Under the pieces are notes generated by a model, which was given only the letters and a program-made list of their open reading frames with translations, had not been told where the DNA came from and made no database searches. The position numbers and the translations under genes are program-made. From CAZYJD01 sp964647785 (GTDB lineage Bacteria > Bacteroidota > Bacteroidia > NS11-12g > UBA9320), in NCBI GenBank assembly GCA_964647785.1, contig CAZYJD010000071.1, positions 1 through 10,653 on the forward strand: 10,653 nt of DNA, read 5' to 3'. Shown piece by piece: positions 6,881 through 10,653 of this stretch (its first letter is position 1; each line of letters begins with the position of its first letter).

Positions 6881-8167
6881 ATGGATTTAATCAGAGGACT
6901 CATCGGCATCACCGGATTGATATTGTTAAGCTGGCTCTTTAGCAGTTCCAGAAAATCGGTTAACTGGAGGTTGGTATTCACCGGCATTATACTGCAGTTC
7001 TTATTTGCACTTCTTGTATTTAGAGTCAGTTTATTCCAATCGGCCTTTCAATGGGTTGCCGGCTTCTTTGTAACCATTTTAGATTTTACCCGAGCGGGTT
7101 CAGAATTTCTATTTGGAGGACTGTTAAACACCGAAGGAATCGGTTACCTGTTCGCCTTTCAGGTTCTACCCACAGTGATTTTCTTTTCTGCATTGACTTC
7201 ATTGCTTTACTATTTGGGCGTGCTCCAAAAGTTGGTTTGGGGCATCGCATGGATCATGAAAAGAACCATGAAATTATCTGGGGCAGAAAGTCTCAGTACT
7301 GCTGCCAACATTTTCATCGGTCAAACGGAAGCTCCTTTGGTGGTAAAACCTTACATCTCAAAAATGACCCGATCAGAAATCATGTGTTTGATGACTGGAG
7401 GGATGGCAACCATTGCAGGGGGGGTACTCGCTGCATATGTTGGGTTTCTAGGTGGAGAAGACACTGCGGGAAGAAGCTTGTTCGCAACCCATCTGCTTAC
7501 GGCTTCGATAATGTCTGCACCTGCCGCAATTGTGATTGCTAAGATTCTTGTACCAGAGACCAAAAAGGTTGATGATGGTATGGAAATTAGCAATGAAAAA
7601 CTGGGGAACAATGCACTTGAATCCATTGCCAATGGAACTACTGAGGGATTGAAACTTGCAGTGAATGTAGGAGCCATGTTGTTGGTGTTCACGGCATTCA
7701 TGGCCATGATCAACTATTTTTTTAAAGATATGATTGGTGAGTGGACCGGTTTAAATTCCTGGGTAAAAGAAATGAGTGACGGCAGGTATGATGGTTTCAG
7801 TGCTCAAATGATTTTAGGTTACATCTTTGCACCTCTATCGTGGCTCATAGGGATTCATCCTGATGATCTTCTTCCGGCAGGCCAATTGCTGGGTGAAAAA
7901 ACTGTACTCAATGAATTCTTTGCTTATGCCAGCTTCGGAGAAATTCGTTCTTCCGGCTTATTGCATCACGAAAAATCCAGCATTATCCTCACATATGCCC
8001 TATGTGGGTTCTCCAACTTCGCATCCATTGGCATTCAAATAGGTGGCATCAGCAGCCTGGCGCCCAATCAAAAAACCACCCTGTCAACCCTTGGTTTTAG
8101 AGCGCTGCTTGGTGGTACTTTTGCTTGCTTGATGACCGCTACCATTGCCGGTATGTTTTTCTCCTGA
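6881..8167 (+). CDS. nupC: Concentrative nucleoside transporter, NupC/CNT family
   Basis: This is an inner-membrane, ion-coupled importer of nucleosides. The 428 residues have many hydrophobic segments from the N-terminus onward, and the length fits bacterial CNT proteins. The substrate-binding signature GQTEAPLVV is present, with Gln148, Thr149 and Glu150 matching Gln154/Thr155/Glu156 of Vibrio cholerae CNT. In the second half, NEFFAYASF supplies Glu345 and CGFSNFASIG supplies Asn379 and Ser382, matching Glu332, Asn368 and Ser371 of that protein. All key ligands are therefore kept and the transporter should work; whether Na+ or H+ drives it cannot be told here. The start ATG opens directly into the first membrane helix, and no strong ribosome binding site is seen. 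The stop codon overlaps the next start as TGATG, so the two genes are likely co-transcribed and translationally coupled. Confidence 0.93.
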   Translation: MDLIRGLIGITGLILLSWLFSSSRKSVNWRLVFTGIILQFLFALLVFRVSLFQSAFQWVAGFFVTILDFTRAGSEFLFGGLLNTEGIGYLFAFQVLPTVIFFSALTSLLYYLGVLQKLVWGIAWIMKRTMKLSGAESLSTAANIFIGQTEAPLVVKPYISKMTRSEIMCLMTGGMATIAGGVLAAYVGFLGGEDTAGRSLFATHLLTASIMSAPAAIVIAKILVPETKKVDDGMEISNEKLGNNALESIANGTTEGLKLAVNVGAMLLVFTAFMAMINYFFKDMIGEWTGLNSWVKEMSDGRYDGFSAQMILGYIFAPLSWLIGIHPDDLLPAGQLLGEKTVLNEFFAYASFGEIRSSGLLHHEKSSIILTYALCGFSNFASIGIQIGGISSLAPNQKTTLSTLGFRALLGGTFACLMTATIAGMFFS

Positions 8168-8934
8168 TGCCTGACCGGGGTTCTTTATATGGCGATGGAT
8201 TTTTTGAAAGCATTTACTGCGATCCAAATGGCCATCTACCCCTTTGGGATTTGCATTTGAATAGAATGCGCCATGCTTGTGAGATTTATCAAATAACATG
8301 GAATCAATTTTGGGATAGCTTGCAGTTCAGGCAAGAGGTTCAAAGATGTGCAGGATCATGGCCCGCGCGCATTCGTTTAACAGTCTTCAGGGATGGAGCA
8401 GGGCTTTATCTGCCTGAAATCCATTTACCCAATTACATATTACAGGCCAGCTCCCTTTCGGACGATCGAAATTGGTTGGGGATTTCTGCCCTGATCAAAG
8501 CACCAGAATCGGCTGAAATATTGCGTAACATCTCCAAATTACCTTCACGATCTGCCACTTTCTCAGATTACTTTAAATATGCCGATCACAAAGGGATGGC
8601 TCACATTAAATCCATATCTGCTGCATTCTACGTGCAGGCAGCGATTGAGATTGATCAAAAAGGCGCTGATGAAGGCATTTTGCTCAATCATCACGGGCAA
8701 GTATGCGAATGTCTTTCAAGTAACATATGGGTAGCAATCAATGGTATTTGTTATTGCCCCCCTCCTGAATCCGGCGCTATACAAGGCGTGATGCAACAGT
8801 ATCTGCTCAATGAATTTCCAGATAGCTTCCAACAATCAACATCCCCAATAACGAAAGAGGATTTGTTCAATGCCGAATTGGTGTTCTGCAGCAATGCAGT
8901 CAGAGGCATTTCACGCCTGAGGGTTATGGATTGA
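8167..8934 (+). CDS. Class IV (fold-type IV) PLP-dependent aminotransferase or aminodeoxychorismate lyase-like protein
   Basis: The 255-residue protein has the class IV layout: LYGDGFFESI near the N-terminus, the PLP-binding Lys148 in HIKSIS, GADEGILLNHHGQV, and Glu181 followed by SSN in CECLSSN, then PPPESGAIQGVM. Such enzymes include branched-chain and D-amino acid aminotransferases and PabC, which releases pyruvate from 4-amino-4-deoxychorismate to make p-aminobenzoate for folate. The length and divergent sequence make PabC the best guess, but no pabA/pabB is in view and the call cannot be settled. One oddity: E. coli PabC has Arg in its GIMR motif, where this protein has Gln210 (GVMQ). 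The start at 8167 shares its A with the nupC stop (TGATG) and directly precedes the family's usual first motif; an in-frame ATG at 8125 inside nupC is less likely. The last 11 nt overlap the convergent mazG. Confidence 0.85.
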   Translation: MPDRGSLYGDGFFESIYCDPNGHLPLWDLHLNRMRHACEIYQITWNQFWDSLQFRQEVQRCAGSWPARIRLTVFRDGAGLYLPEIHLPNYILQASSLSDDRNWLGISALIKAPESAEILRNISKLPSRSATFSDYFKYADHKGMAHIKSISAAFYVQAAIEIDQKGADEGILLNHHGQVCECLSSNIWVAINGICYCPPPESGAIQGVMQQYLLNEFPDSFQQSTSPITKEDLFNAELVFCSNAVRGISRLRVMD

Positions 8935-9685
8935 GGGCCTTTGCTTCCTCCCAGATTTTATCCATTTCTTCGAGACTCAGATCATTCATGCTTCGCCCCT
9001 TTTGATTGGCCCATCTTTCGATGGCTTCAAAGCGATTTTTGAACTTTTTATTGGTCATCTCAAGTGCATCATCGGGGTTTATCCCCTCCCATCGAGCATA
9101 ATTGACCAATGAAAAAATTAGATCTCCAAATTCTTTTTCACGTTCCTCTTTCGAACGAGCTTCCCTGAATTCTGCCAGCTCCTCCTCCACCTTATTCCAA
9201 ACCAATTTCTTTTCAGGCCAGTCAAAGCCAACCTGCGCAGCTTTATCTTGCATCCTTGAAGCTTTCACCAGACTGGGTAAACCTTTAGGCACACCCGCTA
9301 AAACGCCTTTATTTCCTTCTTTCAGCTTCAGCTGCTCCCAGTTTTGTTTCACCTCTTCTTCATCCTTAACTTTTACATCTCCATATATATGAGGATGACG
9401 ACGAATGAGTTTCTCGCAGATTCCATGCAATACTGAGGTGATATCAAAAGCTCCTTTTTCTGACCCTATCTTGCTGTAGAAGACCATATGCAACAATAAG
9501 TCTCCCAGCTCCTTTTCAATTTCAACAAGATCATCTGCCAAAATAGCATCACTCAACTCATAGGTTTCCTCAATGGTCAGGTGTCTAAGACTTTCCATGG
9601 TTTGTTTGCGATCCCAGGGACATTGCACCCTAAGATCGTCCATGATATCCAATAAGCGCTCAAAAGCTTGCAGTCGTTTATCCAT
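8924..9685 (-). CDS. mazG: Nucleoside triphosphate pyrophosphohydrolase MazG
   Basis: MazG hydrolyses nucleoside triphosphates to monophosphate and pyrophosphate, clearing abnormal or excess NTPs in the cytoplasm. At 253 residues it matches the two-domain form (E. coli about 263). The N-terminal repeat has CPWDRKQTMESL and the metal-binding pattern EE-x2-E then E-x2-D (Glu39, Glu40, Glu43, Glu59, Asp62). The linker contains GVPKGLPSLVKA and QDKAAQVGFDW, both typical of the family. The second repeat has VEEELAEF and EKEFGDLIF, so its metal site also looks intact. It begins 4 nt after the stop of the LytTR regulator gene, without a clear ribosome binding site, which suggests co-transcription and perhaps coupling. 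Its 3' end overlaps the PLP enzyme gene by 11 nt, tail to tail. Confidence 0.95.
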   Translation of the reverse strand: MDKRLQAFERLLDIMDDLRVQCPWDRKQTMESLRHLTIEETYELSDAILADDLVEIEKELGDLLLHMVFYSKIGSEKGAFDITSVLHGICEKLIRRHPHIYGDVKVKDEEEVKQNWEQLKLKEGNKGVLAGVPKGLPSLVKASRMQDKAAQVGFDWPEKKLVWNKVEEELAEFREARSKEEREKEFGDLIFSLVNYARWEGINPDDALEMTNKKFKNRFEAIERWANQKGRSMNDLSLEEMDKIWEEAKALNP

Positions 9686-9689
9686 AAAG

Positions 9690-10406
9690 CTAGAGCGCTT
9701 GATATCCTGACATTCTTTTCATGAATGCCTCCCGATAATTTTTTCCTACAGGAAGCTTTTGTCCGTTCACTTCAACCTCTGTACTCGAGAAGGAAGAAAC
9801 ATGCTTTAACCCTACAATAAATGAGCGGTGGATACGGCAGAACCGATCGGTTGGAAGCTTCTGCTCCATATTCTTCATGGTCTGCAAGGTAACCAGTCTT
9901 TTTTCAGGAGTGAAAATTTTGACATAATCAGCAAAGGCTTCTACATAAAGAATATTTGAGAACGAAACTTTTTGCTGCTTTTGATTCGCCTTGATAAAAA
10001 TTGAATCTTCTTCAATTTCCGGATTACCCACCTGAGCTTGATTCCGAATGCTGAAATATTCTCGGGCCTTGCCTACCGCCTGAGCGAAACGCTCAGGAGA
10101 AATAGGCTTCAATAAGTAATCCAGGGCATTCAACTCAAAACCTGTAATAGCATATTCACTGTAGGCTGTGGTGAATATAATTAAGGGAGGATTTGTAAGG
10201 CTTTTAACGAAGCTAATGCCATCAATTTCTGGCATATGGATGTCTAAAAAAATGATGTCCACCTTATGCTTTCTGAGAATCTCAGCAGCTTCCAAAGCAT
10301 TCTCTGCTCTGCCCACCAACTCAAGCTCTGAATCATCTGCAAGATAACTCTCCAATACATCGAGGGCCAGAGGCTCATCATCAACGATTAAACATCTAAT
10401 TTTCAT
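9690..10406 (-). CDS. LytTR-family two-component response regulator
   Basis: A 238-residue DNA-binding response regulator. The receiver domain (about 1-115) has the acidic pair Asp9-Asp10, phospho-acceptor Asp55 in IIFLDIHMP, Thr80 in FTTAY and Lys100 in LLKPIS, so it should be phosphorylated normally. After a short linker, the C-terminal LytTR domain (about 135-235) shows SIFIKANQK, ILYVEAFADYVKIF, FCRIHRSFIVGLKHV and LPVGKNYREAF, the usual pattern of this mostly beta DNA-binding fold. Its start overlaps the stop of the upstream histidine kinase as ATGA, typical of a cognate pair, and mazG follows after 4 nt. The target genes are unknown; LytTR proteins in Bacteroidota are common and varied, so no specific process can be named. 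Confidence 0.94.
   Translation of the reverse strand: MKIRCLIVDDEPLALDVLESYLADDSELELVGRAENALEAAEILRKHKVDIIFLDIHMPEIDGISFVKSLTNPPLIIFTTAYSEYAITGFELNALDYLLKPISPERFAQAVGKAREYFSIRNQAQVGNPEIEEDSIFIKANQKQQKVSFSNILYVEAFADYVKIFTPEKRLVTLQTMKNMEQKLPTDRFCRIHRSFIVGLKHVSSFSSTEVEVNGQKLPVGKNYREAFMKRMSGYQAL
10079..10097. repeat. Perfect inverted repeat inside the response regulator gene
   Basis: CCTGAGCG (10079-10086) and CGCTCAGG (10090-10097) form a perfect, GC-rich 8-bp stem around AAA. It lies in codons for PERFAQ near the end of the receiver domain. No T-tract follows on the - strand, so it is not an ordinary terminator; it could be coincidence or an mRNA hairpin. Confidence 0.55.
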
Positions 10407-10653
10407 TGGTTGTGATTTTCTGTTGTTAAGATTCTCAAATTTACCTCAAACTTTTCATCGGTAGCAATGATTTGTAAATCGTGGCTGTTCGGGTACATCA
10501 GGTTGAGTCTTTTCTGGATATTTTCGAGCCCAATTCCTCCAGGCTTATTGTTGCCAGGGTGAGCGCTCTTATCAATTGAGTTCATAATGCTGATGTTAAT
10601 CTCATGCTGTATGCTCACAACCAAAAAGCTAACAAAACTTTTACCCGCGGTGG
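10403..10653 (-). CDS. LytS-like sensor histidine kinase, C-terminal end (5' partial)
   Basis: Only the last 83 codons or so are in view; the frame stays open to the right edge, so the start is outside the window. The visible part matches the end of the ATPase domain in LytS/YehU-type kinases: a beta strand ending in an Asn-rich turn (ISIMNSID), then the G2-box motif GGIGLENIQKRLNLMYP, which holds the glycines that bind ATP and the RL..YP ending of this family, then a last strand (FEVNLRI). The phospho-acceptor His and the sensor region are not visible. The TTG at 10624 is not a start, since in-frame coding continues past it. The stop overlaps the start of the LytTR regulator by 4 nt (ATGA), marking them as a cognate pair. 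Confidence 0.85.
   Translation of the reverse strand, partial: TAGKSFVSFLVVSIQHEINISIMNSIDKSAHPGNNKPGGIGLENIQKRLNLMYPNSHDLQIIATDEKFEVNLRILTTENHNQ

Noticed and set aside
7051..7542. 163-codon open frame inside nupC
   Set aside because: Shifted frame of a real transporter gene; Cys/His/Trp-rich translation typical of a shadow frame.
8125..8166. Earlier in-frame start of the PLP enzyme inside nupC
   Set aside because: The added 14 residues precede the usual family start, and TGATG at the nupC stop gives a natural start at 8167.
10622..10624. TTG as start of a separate small protein of 73 residues
   Set aside because: The frame continues upstream to the window edge and the sequence is the end of a histidine kinase ATPase domain.
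1..10653. CRISPR arrays, mobile elements, prophage, tRNA or rRNA genes, defence or biosynthetic clusters
   Set aside because: No regularly spaced repeats, transposase or integrase motifs, or RNA gene signatures were found; each gene fits a known household family.

Overview
The window looks like chromosomal DNA from a member of the Bacteroidota. It encodes a secreted nuclease with a C-terminal tail resembling a type IX secretion sorting domain, a Bacteroidota-style fused B12-dependent acyl-CoA mutase, and a LytS/LytTR-type two-component pair. Clear Shine-Dalgarno sequences are mostly absent, and one good match to the Bacteroidota -7 promoter element (TAnnTTTG) lies before the mutase. A run of 29 N bases shows that the source is a draft or metagenome assembly. 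Coding density is high.

Layout. (1) Positions 1-2959, + strand: the 3' part of an endonuclease I-family secreted nuclease, then 5 nt later sppA, a long-form membrane-anchored signal peptide peptidase whose anchor contains the N-run. (2) Positions 2960-3093: a convergent gap with a convincing terminator for sppA and two weaker hairpins that may serve the mutase. (3) Positions 3094-6471, - strand: an IcmF-type fused mutase (B12 domain, G-protein chaperone, mutase domain); its best start lies 53 codons inside the longest open frame. (4) Positions 6472-6880: a divergent regulatory region without a supported gene. (5) Positions 6881-8934, + strand: a NupC/CNT nucleoside transporter and a fold-type IV PLP enzyme (aminotransferase or aminodeoxychorismate lyase-like), overlapping as TGATG. 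(6) Positions 8924-10653, - strand: read in transcription order, the C-terminal end of a LytS-like histidine kinase, a LytTR response regulator (ATGA overlap) and mazG (4-nt gap). MazG converges with the PLP enzyme and overlaps it by 11 nt.

How the genes may work together. The nuclease and SppA could share a transcript, with one acting outside the cell and the other on membrane peptides, but a functional link is not shown. IcmF would connect isobutyryl-CoA (valine breakdown, branched acyl chains) with n-butyryl-CoA. NupC imports nucleosides, and MazG removes non-canonical nucleoside triphosphates. The kinase-regulator-mazG arrangement suggests co-transcription.

I see no CRISPR array, insertion sequence, prophage, tRNA, rRNA or recognisable defence system. 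This is mostly ordinary core-genome content. The most interesting points are an unusual Tyr/Gln residue pair at the predicted substrate-selectivity positions of the mutase, an apparent extra segment in the same domain, and compact gene junctions.
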